From contig JAHLKC010000212.1 of assembly GCA_025449115.1 (NCBI GenBank), positions 1-44,076 of the forward strand: a stretch of 44,076 nucleotides of DNA, read 5' to 3'. The notes under the pieces are model-generated. The model did not search any database, was not told the DNA's origin, and worked only from the letters and a program-made list of their open reading frames with translations. Shown piece by piece: positions 33,965 to 44,032 of this stretch. The translations under genes and the position numbers were made by a program. Origin of the DNA: Chytridium lagenaria. Its lineage: Eukaryota > Chytridiomycota > Chytridiomycetes > Chytridiales > Chytridiaceae. Positions within the stretch are counted from its first letter, which is position 1. Every line of letters begins with the position of its first letter.

Positions 33965-34294
33965 ATGGAGCCTCTGAGGGCCTCTGGAACCGATGAAGAA
34001 TATGAGGAGAGGGAACAGCTTTTGACACATGTCTTAGAAAAGGTAGGAGTTGAGCCTTTTGCTGAACTTATAACTTTTTATTAGATGTGATTACATGAGC
34101 TCAAGACGGCGGAGAAGAACGAGAAGGAAAGGGCTGAAGCGCAGAGGAAAGAGGCCAAGGGCGAGGCAATTGTAAGAGCTGCCTCTATGGGCCTTGTGAA
34201 AACAAGTGGGACAGGGAAAGGTGATAACTGTGGGGACACAGAAAAGGGAGGGGATGCCCTTAGTGGCGTTGAAGTGGAGAGTAAGGATGACTAG
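33965..34294 (+). pseudogene. charged coiled-coil fragment, like the C-terminus of a Harbinger Myb-type accessory protein
   Basis: The ATG at 33965 opens MEPLRASGTDEEYEEREQL. After a GT..AG intron a TGA interrupts the frame, then HELKTAEKNEKERAEAQRKE, GEAIVRAASMGLVK and a Gly/Asp-rich tail run to TAG at 34292-34294. The Glu/Lys helix followed by GEAIxxAAxxGLVK resembles the C-terminus of trihelix/Myb second proteins of fungal Harbinger elements. The TGA could come from CGA by one C-to-T change. Assignment is tentative. Confidence 0.45.
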
Positions 34295-34344
34295 CCAATT
34301 CCCAAATTGCAGCTGGATCCACTTGAAACAAATAGCACCAATCT

Positions 34345-34691
34345 TGTGAAATAATGGAGGTTTACTTATATTTCACGTGATATATTTTACTATCAATAAA
34401 CTATAAGTGATTGTCTTAGCGTAGGCGTCCCTTATATTACCAAGAACACGTGTTCTCTTCTATGATATTTCTTTGTTATCAGATTACAACTGACGTCACT
34501 AATGCGTATTTGTTTAAAGTTAAATGGACGCGTTAGGAACAAGCAGAAGTACTTATGTATATAGGAGTTAATGTGTTTATTCTTTGTATTTTTCTTGTTT
34601 CTTGTTTAATTTGTTGCTTATTATACCCATTTTTGACTAACTTATTTACAGCAGCAAAATTAATAATAAACTGAAAGAGAAGTTGTCCCCA
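34345..34691 (+). repeat. LTR-like direct repeat, copy 2 (347 bp)
   Basis: It begins TGTGAAATAATGG and ends GTTGTCCCCA, a near copy of 31831-32185 with scattered substitutions and small indels. No target-site duplication flanks either copy or the pair, so the pair may not be one intact insertion. Confidence 0.75.
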
Positions 34692-35009
34692 TTCTTAATA
34701 TATTTCTAATTTATTTCGACTCAACACACGAGTCTTTAAATACTCAGCAAAACAAACATGTAATAAGGAAAGACAACACAAAGGTAAACCTATCAGAGAT
34801 GCATCCACTCACACATTTAACTCTCCAATACAAAAGGTAAACAAATCAGAAAGCCTTGACAGGAACAAAGGTAATAAAGTCTAGAAGGGAATGTCCAATC
34901 ACAAACAGGTAGAGTTATAATTAAACTGGCATAAAGAAAATTAACCAATCAAGGAAGGTAAATCAAAGTGCGAAATTTAAATGAGTCCAGAAAGTAAATT
35001 AGAAGTCCA
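34692..35009. other. AT-rich unassigned sequence
   Basis: No coding or repeat structure was recognised between the LTR-like repeat and the copia fragment. Confidence 0.4.
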
Positions 35010-35696
35010 GTTGGCGCGTTTGTGCTCAACTCTAATGAGTACACTGGATCCTTGATGCATGCCATGATTGGGACAAGACCTGATATAGCATTCGCTCTCG
35101 GAATGAGTGCTAGATTTCAAGAGAACCCTTACCCAGCGCATTGGGATGCGCTTTACCGAACGTGTGGATACTTACAGCAAACTAAGCAGTTGGGAATTCA
35201 GTATACTCCAAAGGACAAGTTGGAATTGGTGGGATATGCAGACGCCGACATGGGAACTGATCCGGACGATATGAAGTCAACGAGTGGTTTTGTAATCACT
35301 TTGAACGGGGGAGCTGTGGTGTAAACGAAAAAGCAAACTACGACGGCTCAGTCTACGGCCGAGGCTGAATATGTTTCACTTAGTGAAGCGTCGTCGCATA
35401 TGATTGGGTCAGCCAACTTCTGGGGGAGTTGGGTTATACGTTTAATGACCCTCCGGTGATTTACGGCGACAACACTATGGCAAATTCCCTCGCAAGCACG
35501 CCGATAATATCGCAAAGTTCGCGACACGTGGATAGAAGGTTCCATGTCATACAAGATAGAATCAACGCGAAGAAAATACGCGTGGAGTACCTGAACACGA
35601 AGGAGCAACCTGCAGACCTGTTTACGAAAGCTTTGCCTCGAACGAAATTTGAAGAATTACGAGCAAAGTTTGGGATGGTTAAAGTGGTTGATTAAA
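35010..35696 (+). pseudogene. Ty1/copia pol 3' fragment (family A): RT thumb and RNase H
   Basis: The frame gives EYTGSLMHAMIGTRPDIAFAL, then LVGYADADMGTDPDDMKSTS (RNase H start, catalytic Asp in DAD), and GFVITLNGGAVV. A TAA at 35322 is followed in frame by KKQTTTAQSTAEAEYVSLSEA, and after a frame change by IIYGDN-type and SRHVDRRFHVIQD, then EQPADLFTKALPR. The 5' part of pol is absent. A purine-rich tract (AAGGGGGAGA) and the LTR follow directly, as expected at the 3' end of a copia element. Confidence 0.88.
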
Positions 35697-35726
35697 ACTG
35701 CAAGGTTAGAAAGCTAAGGGGGAGAA

Positions 35727-36122
35727 TGTTGGGTTTATTCATCTTTCTATTTTGTTTCACTCACCCACATTCGTTTCTGTCTAAGTTATATTCCCCCGAA
35801 CTTTATTTATTTACGCGTTATTTTAAGTTTTGATTTGATCAGTCTTATTGAGCTCCTCATTCCATTTGAGGATGCGTTAATCCCTTAACTTTATTATTTC
35901 ATGTTTAGTTTATGATACGTAATTGGAGGGATTTACGGGTCATGAGTTCTGATGTAAATCCCCACTTTCTACATGTATTGCAAAAGTAGTTAGAATCAAT
36001 ATATGGAAGTTTCGAAGTAACTAGCTCCCTGTCACCGCTGGAGACTCCATCACCATTTTATTCTTTAATTCTCTTTATTAATACATTATATTTAATTACA
36101 ATTGAGCCCCGTAACCCCTACA
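35727..36122 (+). repeat. copia family A LTR (396 bp, 3' LTR)
   Basis: It begins TGTTGGGTTT just after a polypurine tract and ends CCCCTACA. An inverted, truncated copy lies at 39340-39595. The position after RNase H marks it as a 3' LTR. Confidence 0.82.
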
Positions 36123-37328
36123 TTGGGAAGGAAGACTGGGTTTGTTTTCTCCTGAAGACCTTGTACTGGTTGAAGCAATCAACCTCTTGGATGGAACGAG
36201 TGTTGGATGAGTTTCTCATCTCAATAGGCTTCACACTTTCGTTCTCGGATCCGTGTCTTTACTACCGACGCAACGGCGAGAGGTTATCGTTACTGGTTGT
36301 CTATGTTGATGACCTGGTGCAGTGTCCTGATCAGGAAGAGGTAGACGCGTTTCAAGACGATCTCAAGCGGCGGTTTACGGTCACAAGCCAGGGGAGCCAA
36401 GATACGCGGTTGGAACCCAAGTTCGCTACAATCAACACGAGAGGCATGTGCGTATCAAGCAGGAGGCCTATATCATCTCGATGATAAAGAAGCTACGAGT
36501 GCCAGAAGGACATCTCAAGAAGCTTCCGCTAAGGCCAGGAACGCGTCTCAGACGCGTTGAAGACGACGGGACTCCATTGGAAGAAGTGGAGGGACTAGCC
36601 TATCGAACAGTGGTTGGTTCATTGATGTACGCAATGGTTAATTCGCGTCCCGATGTGACATTTGCAGTTGGAATGCTTGCGCGCTATCAGGCGCGTCCTG
36701 GACACGAACACTGGGAGTGTGCTCGTGATTTAGTCGGGTATTTACAGTTGACGTGCAGCTTGGGCATAAGCTATTCGCGTCAAGGGAACAAGTTGAAGCT
36801 TGAAGGATTCAGCGACGCGGATCTTGGGAACGATCCGGACGAGAAGAAGTCAATCAGTGGATTCGTCATTATGCTGAATGGAGGAGCTGTGATGTGGGGT
36901 GCGCGTAAACAAACGTCAGTAGCTTTTCCAGCGCAGAAGCCGAATATGTCGCGTTGAGTGAGGCATTGTCGGAGATCATCTGGTTGAGGCAGCTTCTGGA
37001 GGAGATAGGATACTCCTTTGACGATCCACCAACGCTTTGGTGTGATAACACCGCAGCAGAGGCCATTGAAAAGAACCCCATCATCAGCTCGAGGACGCGA
37101 CACGTGGATCTTTGGTTCCACGCGGTTAGAGATCGCGTTGCCAAGCGTTTGCTTCAGGTGGAGCACATTGGAATCAAGGAACAGCCTGCAGACATGCTTA
37201 CGAAAGGGCTGGCGCGTAGGGACCTGGAGAGGTGTCGTGAACGCATGGGGGGTGTAGTAGTTGATGATAATGCTTCAGAGATGGGGGAGCCTGAGAAGTC
37301 GTTAGTAAAGTTCACGAAAGGAGGAGAA
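36123..37328 (+). pseudogene. Ty1/copia pol 3' half (family B): RT and RNase H, frameshifted
   Basis: Starting at the family A LTR boundary, the frame gives LKTLYWLKQSTSWMERVLDEF and DPCLYYRRNGERLSLLVVYVDD, the copia RT with YVDD. After a frame change come RIKQEAYIISMIKKL, VVGSLMYAMVNSRPDVTFAVG and FSDADLGNDPDEKKSISG, then, after another frame change, SAEAEYVALSEALSEIIWLRQ, LWCDNTAA and KEQPADMLTKGLARRDLERC. It is GC-richer and clearly different from family A upstream. The 5' half of pol is missing here. Confidence 0.87.
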
Positions 37329-37520
37329 TGTTGGGTTTCGCTCACTTGACTCACGAGGACACGTCAGGATTACTCGCACCATTAGTCCGCGGCGTCGGGT
37401 GCAACACTAGAGTGCTCTGAATATATACGCCATAACCAGAGAACGAAGGTCCTTAGAACGCGAGAGGGCCAATTCATCAGCGAGTTGGCGCGCCGACATA
37501 ACAGAAGGGTCTATCTGACC
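37329..37520 (+). repeat. start of a family B copia LTR, right end unclear
   Basis: TGTTGGGTTTCGC follows a purine-rich tract (AAAGGAGGAGAA) downstream of RNase H. A TATATA element lies near 37421. I cannot see a CA end, so the boundary given is approximate and the LTR may be truncated by the adjoining SAP-type ORF region. Confidence 0.5.
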
Positions 37521-37601
37521 CACCCTAAGGACCGAGGCAAAGTAATGGACCAGTTGGGTGGTCGTGCAATGGGAGAGCGTTGACGAGATCGTCTGAGCGA
37601 G

Positions 37602-39223
37602 TTAGGCGCAATTAGTTATGCGACGAGGAGTAATTAAATCGGCACCCGGAAGGCCATGTGAAGTAGACATTGACTGCATGTGAGAGTGTAGAGCCAGCAA
37701 TTTGGAAGATAAGGCCTTCGGAGAGGAGAAAGAGCTTCCGGGTGGTATACCAATCGGATTCAAAAGGGCAGCCCCATGCTCTGCCAGGTGGTCTCGAAGG
37801 ACGTGTGCAAACATGCCCGCCGGAGCCGTGGGCGGAAGACTCTGAGAGTACGAAATATTAGGTGGCTCAAACGAGGAGCAGGGAGCCAAAAATAATGAGA
37901 AGGCGGGTATTTAACCGCGAACCCTTCCCATGATAAGACCAGGCAGTGTGCAAAAAAGGCCGAAGGCAGAGACGGAGTACGAAAGCGAGAGAACCATGTA
38001 GGAATGTAGGTCGGAAGACCAAGCCTGGCAGACAGGTGTGGGAAAGATCCAACGAGACAAATAGAAGAACCAGGGCCCAAGGTGGCTGGGAAAGATGGGA
38101 AATAAAGAAAAGATCTTGTACCATAGCAAACCTAAACAATGTACGACGGGCAAGTGGAGAAAGAAAGAAAGGAAAGAGGCAAGAGAAGAGAAGAGTAACG
38201 GCAAACAAAAAAGGTCTATGAACTTCTTCCCAAAGGGAAGGGAGAACCTCAATCACATCCTCTGTTTGGGAAGTGCTGCCAGGAGAACGATAGGAACGAT
38301 ACAGAGGAAAAGAATGATCAAACAACCAACCTGAAGAATGGCACAAGACAACGGCTCATCATAGAGGTGTTGACCGATGTCAAGTAACGGGCCACCCGGA
38401 GTAGGAGAGTGGAAGATGAAGAAGACGAGGCCAAAGGGGCGGCGGGAGGAGGAATGGCAGGGGGGGGGGAGCCGCAGGAGGCTCCAGTGAACCCTTGAAT
38501 GCTGCGAGAATAGAACGAAGTAGAGACTTGGTAGCGGAACTGGAATGGAGGCCAAGAGGGGTGAAGGTGGGACAACGAGAGGAGGATCATCTGGCCGAGG
38601 GATAGTCACTGCTGAAGAACCCAAAGGAAGGACCGACGGGAGGGAAGGATCGGGATTAGCCGTAAGAGGTAGTGACTGAGATGACGAGGAAGAAGAAGAG
38701 TGGGAAGGTGGAAGGACGACGTCGAAGAAGAAGGCATTGGAGGACGCAGTTGAATCTGGGGAGGGGTTGGAAGGAGAGCCAAGGAGGACGGTGGGAGGGC
38801 CAAGGGACGGTTGAGGGCCAAAGGAAAGTTCATGGACGAGAGGCGAACGGACGGGGGAAGTTCCCCATCCTCAACCAGGGCGAACATTGTGGAGGAGAGA
38901 GTGGAAGAAGAAGAGGACGTCGTAGAGGAGGAAGAAGAAGGAACCTTGAGGGACTCAAACGGGAAGTCCCAAGCGCCCTCAGGTGAGAGAGAAGGGCGGG
39001 GGAGGGACTGTAGGGCCAAAAGGAGACGAGGAAGCAAAGTAAGTTTGTTCCCAGAAGAACTCTGGCCTAAAGCGCAGAGGGCTTGCTTCAAGGCAGTGTG
39101 AGATATAGCATCTAAGAGGACGAGGTCCACCGAGACAAATGGAGGAGTAAAAGGAGGAATAGAGGAGTCCCCCAAAGAGGGAGGGGTAGAGGAACAGGGG
39201 GAGGGAGTAGGAGGACGGGACAT
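37602..39223 (-). CDS. Pro/Ser-rich ORF with a SAP-like motif, probably a degenerate retroelement gag-like gene
   Basis: The ATG at 39223 opens MSRPPTPSPCSS and runs 205 codons. It contains ALKQALCALGQSSSGNKLTL followed by LPRLLLAL, which has the helix-turn-helix spacing of a SAP DNA-binding motif (L..L...G....G.K..L..RL). After it come Ser, Pro and Leu-rich low-complexity segments. Beyond 38606 coding-like composition continues with several frame changes as far as about 37602, where one frame ends ITPRRITNCA. The gene sits between an LTR of family B and an inverted LTR of family A, which suggests a mobile-element origin. No enzyme domain is visible. Confidence 0.4.
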
Positions 39224-39339
39224 AGTGGTAGGAAGAAGGGGTGGGAAGGAAGGATGAGGTGTCCAGACAAGCCAAACTCCTCCAAAAAATTCTTCGAGAA
39301 TTTTGTGTGATGCGGTTTTTATTTTGTGTCACGGCAGTT

Positions 39340-39595
39340 TACTCAATACATGTAGAGTGAGGATTTCCAACAGAACCCATGTCCCGTAAATCCCTCCTTC
39401 TACGTATCATAAATAAACATAAAATTATAAAGCTTAGGGATTAACGCATCCTCAAATGGAATGAGGAGCCCAACACAACTGATCAATTCAAACTTAAAAT
39501 AACGCATAACTAAAACAGAGTTCGGGCGGAAAACAGCTCAGATGAAATAAGAATTTGGGTGAGTAAAAGAAAATAGAAAGATGAAAAACCCAACA
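39340..39595 (-). repeat. inverted, truncated copy of the family A LTR
   Basis: On the minus strand it begins TGTTGGGTTTTTC at 39595 and follows the first 255 bp of the 35727-36122 LTR with substitutions. Shared blocks include CTCCTCATTCCATTTGAGGA and GATGCGTTAATCCCT. It breaks off at about 39340. Confidence 0.8.
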
Positions 39596-40267
39596 CGCTG
39601 TTCAGCGACTGGCTTTTCACAACATATCGTGGTGTTTGCTGCGGTATCTGACTGCACCAGATAAAACACGTTGTCCTCAACCTTGAACTCTGCCGTCACG
39701 TTGCTCGATCCGACGTGTCTGAGGCGATACTTGCCGCTGGATGACTCCAAAACAACGCCACGCGACGCTGCTGCACCCAGGGAGATGAGATTGCACGTGA
39801 GCTCTGGCACATAGAGTACATTCTTGAGCGTGATCGTTTGCGTGGCCTTCCCGACCTTGATGCTGAGAGTCAAACCTCCTACTCCCTTCACGCGTATTCC
39901 TTCGCTGTGCTCTGGAGTTTTACGCGGCTGCTCGGGATGCGGTAACCCCGCAAACCTTCCTTCGAGAAGATCATATGGTGAGTGGCTCCAGAGTCCAGAA
40001 TCCATCGGTTATCCCGCTTCCCCAGCTTAGCCGACAGGCTTCCCCAGCCTCCGCGTCAACCTGACGCACAATAGCCATAAAGGCAATTGGACTCGCATGC
40101 GCCGTGTTTGCAGACTTCTACTTGTCCGAGGCGCGCTTTCTCCACCACTTACCACGATGACAGTTCCTACCACCACCATCTCGTTCTCTGAGGTATCCTC
40201 ACTCGACTCACTTGAGTCCTTATTCTTCCCAGAGCGACACTTGTTTGCATAGCAGTTCCGCCGTCTA
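39596..40267 (-). pseudogene. Ty1/copia gag-protease fragment
   Basis: On the minus strand it reads RRNCYANKCRSGKNKDSSES (second half of a CCHC knuckle and an acidic linker), then DNRWILDSGATHHM with the retroviral-type protease DSGA. GVGGLTLSIKVGKA, TLKNVLYVPELTCNLISLGA and LVQSDTAANTT follow, the pre-integrase region. It ends exactly where the inverted family A LTR starts, and begins abruptly at 40267 in the middle of the zinc knuckle. Frame changes are present. It could be the missing 5' half of family B. Confidence 0.83.
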
Positions 40268-40900
40268 GTGGGACCACTATAATAGACATCGAATAGACAC
40301 CTAAAAGACCTGTGCTAGATTACTATAAGAGCCAGTGCTAGACGTCGTATATGAACTCACTAGACTTTTCGTGTTATGTCTAGCCGCAATCTTATGGATG
40401 TGTCTAATGGAAATTAGATTTAAAAGGACAAACTTATGTCTAATAGACACGTAAAAGACGTCTTACAAATTCAGTTTTGAGGTGATACACTATAATTTGG
40501 AGTGGTACATCGTATGTAGTTAGGATAATAAAGAGCTCATATGTTAAGATACGTTAAGATATTTATTTACTCTCAAGATGAATAACAGTGTTAGTCTTTT
40601 TGGGGTTATATCCTATAGTATAAAACCCTTGACAGGTAATAAAATTTCGATGTTTGTGAGACGTATACACGCGTATACAGTAGTATGCTGCAGTATTTGG
40701 TAGGTAACGTAATCCATTTTGTCAACGGTTTAGGTACGGTCGATAACGGTGATTGTCTTGTCATACGTCATTTAAATTTAATTATAAGAGATTTTCGTAC
40801 CATTATATACTACCGTAGCAATGTCATATTATTTTTTAGGAGGGTTTATGAGCGGTAGAATACGCCGGTATACAGTAGAGTTACTTTAACTCTAGATGTA
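40268..40900. other. boundary and subterminal zone rich in TAGAC-type words
   Basis: The sequence changes at about 40268 (GTGGGACCACTATAATAGAC) where it interrupts the copia zinc knuckle. The next 200 bp contain about ten copies of AGAC/GTCTA words, many as TAGAC. Further on, GTATAC palindromes appear near 40665-40680 and 40870. No gene is seen. It has the look of a transposon end with subterminal repeats. Confidence 0.45.
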
Positions 40901-40904
40901 TTGG

Positions 40905-41145
40905 CGTCCGCCCATCCATTCATTCATACATACATTCATCCATACATCCATTCATCCCTTCAGCAATCCAACCATCCATCCATCCATACATCCATCCATC
41001 CACTACTCCGGCCATCCAGCACACCATACATCTGTCCATTCTTGTCCGTCCCTCCATCCATCCATCTACTTTTCCCTCCATCCACCTGACCATAATTTGT
41101 CCATCTTTCCATCCATGCATTCCATTCCGTCCATCAATTAATACA
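40905..41145 (+). repeat. CATC/CCATC microsatellite
   Basis: About 240 bp dominated by imperfect CATC, CATTC and CATAC units. All three frames are open because of the repeat; none is likely coding. Confidence 0.85.
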
Positions 41146-41233
41146 GTATTATTGCATCTCGTATTATTAGCTTGATCATAATAGTTTAGTTATATACAAA
41201 TGTAATTGCTATAAAGACGTCTACTATTGCCAA

Positions 41234-42060
41234 TACTTTTGCGTACGGTCAGTACGGCGTTACACATCCTCCTGCGGTTACATATTAACCATCCCAGTCG
41301 TATACAGGCATATACTTCTGCTAATACTTTGTGTACGGCATCATACGGCGTTTTACGTCCTCTTGCGGTTACATATTAACCATCACAGTCGTATACAGGC
41401 GTATACCATTACAATACTATGTGTACGGTCGCGTACGGCGGTATACGTCTTCCTGCGGTTACATATTAAACGCCACAGTTGTATACAGGCGTATACCATT
41501 GCCAATACTTTGTGTACGGCCCTATACGGCGTTATACGACCTCTTGCGGTTACATATTAATCATTACAGTCGTATACAGGCGTATACCATTACCAATACT
41601 ATGTGTACGGTCGCGTACGGCGGTATACGTCTTCCTGCGGTTACATATTAAACGTCACAGTTGTATACAGGCGTATACCATTGCCAATACTTTGTGTACG
41701 GCCCTATACGGCGTTATACGACCTCTTGCGGTTACATATTAATCATTACAGTCGTATACAGGCGTATACCATTACCAATACTATGTGTACGGTCGCGTAC
41801 GGCGGTATACGTCTTCCTGCGGTTACATATTAAACGTCACAGTTGTATACAGGCGTATACCATTGCCAATACTTTGTGTACGGCCCTATACGGCGTTATA
41901 CGACCTCTTGCGGTTACATATTAATCATTACAGTCGTATACAGGCGTATACCATTACCAATACTATGTGTACGGTCGCGTACGGCGGTATACGTCTTCCT
42001 GCGGTTACATATTAAACGTCACAGTTGTATACAGGCGTATACCATTGCCAATACTTTGTT
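41234..42060 (+). repeat. 91-bp minisatellite with two alternating monomer types (182-bp higher-order repeat)
   Basis: Nine monomers of about 91 bp run head to tail. Each holds TGCGGTTACATATTAA, then CAGTYGTATACAGGCGTATAC, then CCATT..CAATACT. From about 41416 two types alternate. Type A has GTGTACGGTCGCGTACGGCGG and GTATACGTCTTCC. Type B has GTGTACGGCCCTATACGGCG and TTATACGACCTCT. The dimers are nearly identical to each other, while the leftmost two monomers are more diverged. A partial tenth copy fades out at about 42074. Open frames through it are by-products of the repeat. Confidence 0.95.
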
Positions 42061-42159
42061 TACGGCAGCGTACTGCTGTAGTTCTTTTATAAAGATATCC
42101 TCCACAAATTAAAATTAAGATGTGAGTGTAGAAATACATATTTATTTGTGCCAATATTG

Positions 42160-43667
42160 TTATATCCTACGCCTCGGACTTCGACGAGGGCTTTGCCGCC
42201 ATGCAACTTCCCGTTCAGGTGAACTGTATTCTGTTACAGATGAACGGGAGAACCCTGAACGTGGAGACCGAGACCGACGGCTTGACACCCGAGAAAGGGA
42301 CCGGCTAGGCGGTAGATAGTGTACCTTTCTTCTGGAGCGCCGAGAGATTGATGCGTCCTCTGATGATCTAATCCTCTCAGAACGTCGAGGCGATTGACGC
42401 AATGAACTGCGTTGCGACCGGCGCGGTTCTTCACGATCCATTTCTGACAAGCGAGTATTCAGACGCCGTGGTTGTTCGGAGTCGTCAGAGATGTGGTCGT
42501 GCAACACAGACGTTTCATTATTTTCGTTAAATTGAGTTGATCTACCAAAAAAAAAGTTATATTACATATACTCAACCCTATCAACATTACCTATCCTCCT
42601 ATCAAGACTGTTCAGCCTATCTTCCAACCTTTCCACCATATCTTTAATCAGGTCAAGCTTCTGAAACAGATCGCTATTGTGAGCATTATCTCTATTCCGT
42701 AGGTGCGTAAAGCCGGATATCAATGCCCGATGAATCGCATTGTTTTCATGCATAACTAGGTTAAGAGAATCCTGCTGTGCCGCCAGTGTCTGAAGTCCTG
42801 TTCCTCCAACGCTTACAATGTAGTTGTCATTTAACCTCTTTATCTCTCTTCGGTCAAAACCTGAAAACGTGAAGGGTTATTTAGTTTTGTTCACCAATAA
42901 TGTGCCGCCCCATACAGTTGTAAACCACTGTTGTCGGTCTACAGTATACTCACCAGGAACATGTTTTTCAAAACCAGCAGATATATAGCCTTTCGCAGCT
43001 TGGCATTCAGGATACGTAGCGAACATCATAACGCCAGCATTAATCTTTCTACTCATGTAATCAGCCTACCGCAAATCAGTGCCCAGTTCTGATACAAGTT
43101 ATTGAAGTTACTCACCGTTTGAACAAGATGCTCCCAATGACGTCGGAAAATGAGTTCCTCAGAGAGCTTGCTTGAGCAGCAGCAACGTTATCAAAGTATG
43201 CATTCCTTCGCGGATTTGTCTGTTTGATAGTACCTATAAAATGTGATATTGGTGAGATTTGGTTGCAGGTATAGGGAAAAGTTTACCATCATCTGATATT
43301 TGACCACTCTTTATTTTGAATGGCCATGAATGGGGATAGCACCGGTTGTCGGATGATTGTGTACGATCCGCATCATTGGTGCGAGAGATGTTTATTTCTA
43401 CCGTCCGTTGTTAGGCTTGATTATATTCCATTATACACTTGCCTAGGTCTTCACCGCCAAAGGACGTGCTGTGCATGTTTGTTGACTGGCTGTTCGCTGC
43501 GGAGCCGCCTATCACTCTGATGCCCGGCGTAATTCATCGCTTCCTTGGCACGACTCATCGGTACTTTCATCAACATCAGGTGCATTGTTAATGATGTTAT
43601 CGCCGTCTAAGCCATTGATAAATTGGGTTAGGTTTAGGCAGGATGTCTGCTCAGTGATCTTACCCAT
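42160..43667 (-). CDS. unrecognised coiled-coil protein with Arg/Ser-rich C-terminal tail
   Basis: The ATG at 43667 opens MGKITEQTSCLNLTQFING and an acidic stretch NAPDVDESTDES. After a frame change exon 1 ends CYPHSWPFKIKSGQ..DDG at 43287. Exon 2 (from 43233) gives TIKQTNPRRNAYFDNV and, after one frame change, SEELIFRRHWEHLVQT. Exon 3 is ADYMSRKINAGVMMFATYPE to FEKHVPG. Exon 4 holds FDRREIKRLNDNYIV and a heptad-like helix FQKLDLIKDMVERLEDRLNS. The last exon is an RS-type tail with repeated QSPRRS, SRRS and RSPR units ending RRSPRRRI. Splice phases agree at the last three introns. I know no family with this order. The middle could be a DNA-binding module and the basic tail could bind nucleic acid; both are inference. 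Confidence 0.6.
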
Positions 43668-44032
43668 TTTGGTGGTCGGTTAAATTAGGTATAATTTTTC
43701 TGTGTTTCCATAATCTAAAATGAATTATATTAAACAATTAAAGCGTATGCGGCGGTATGCCTACCGTATGCGGTCATATATCTATTACAGACCGCCTGGT
43801 TACTTCCCTATACAGCTGTTATGCTTCTAACTACATTTCCGCATTGGTCAACCAATATATTCATAACATACATTATATACACAGCATAAACAGCAAGCAT
43901 TTTATTTGCATAGCAACAATCAGGAAAATAATTACGAGAATTACAGCAGGTGCAAAAGTTGGGATATAAACTGCAACAGCTTAGGGATAAAAAGAAATAC
44001 AGCAATAATAAAAAAACTGAACGAGATAAAAT
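43668..44032. promoter_or_regulatory. divergent promoter region with GTATGCGG repeats
   Basis: This 365-bp AT-rich gap separates two outward-facing starts. At 43744-43774 it holds GTATGCGGCGGTATGCC and CCGTATGCGG, variants of the GTATAC/CGGCGGTATAC words found in the minisatellite on the other side of the RS-tail gene. Confidence 0.4.

Noticed and set aside
38672..39101. Glu/Arg/Lys-rich + strand ORFs
   Set aside because: They are the complement of Ser/Pro-rich coding sequence; the composition is explained by the opposite strand.
40896..41141. His/Ser/Pro-rich open frames on both strands
   Set aside because: They come from the CATC microsatellite, which is open in all frames.
41234..42060. 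CRISPR-like array
   Set aside because: The units are full 91-bp monomers with no unique spacers, and the genome is eukaryotic.
41331..42112. Repeated open frames of 76-106 codons through the 91-bp array
   Set aside because: They recur with the 182-bp dimer period, shift frame from copy to copy and have no start or splice context; they are by-products of the repeat.
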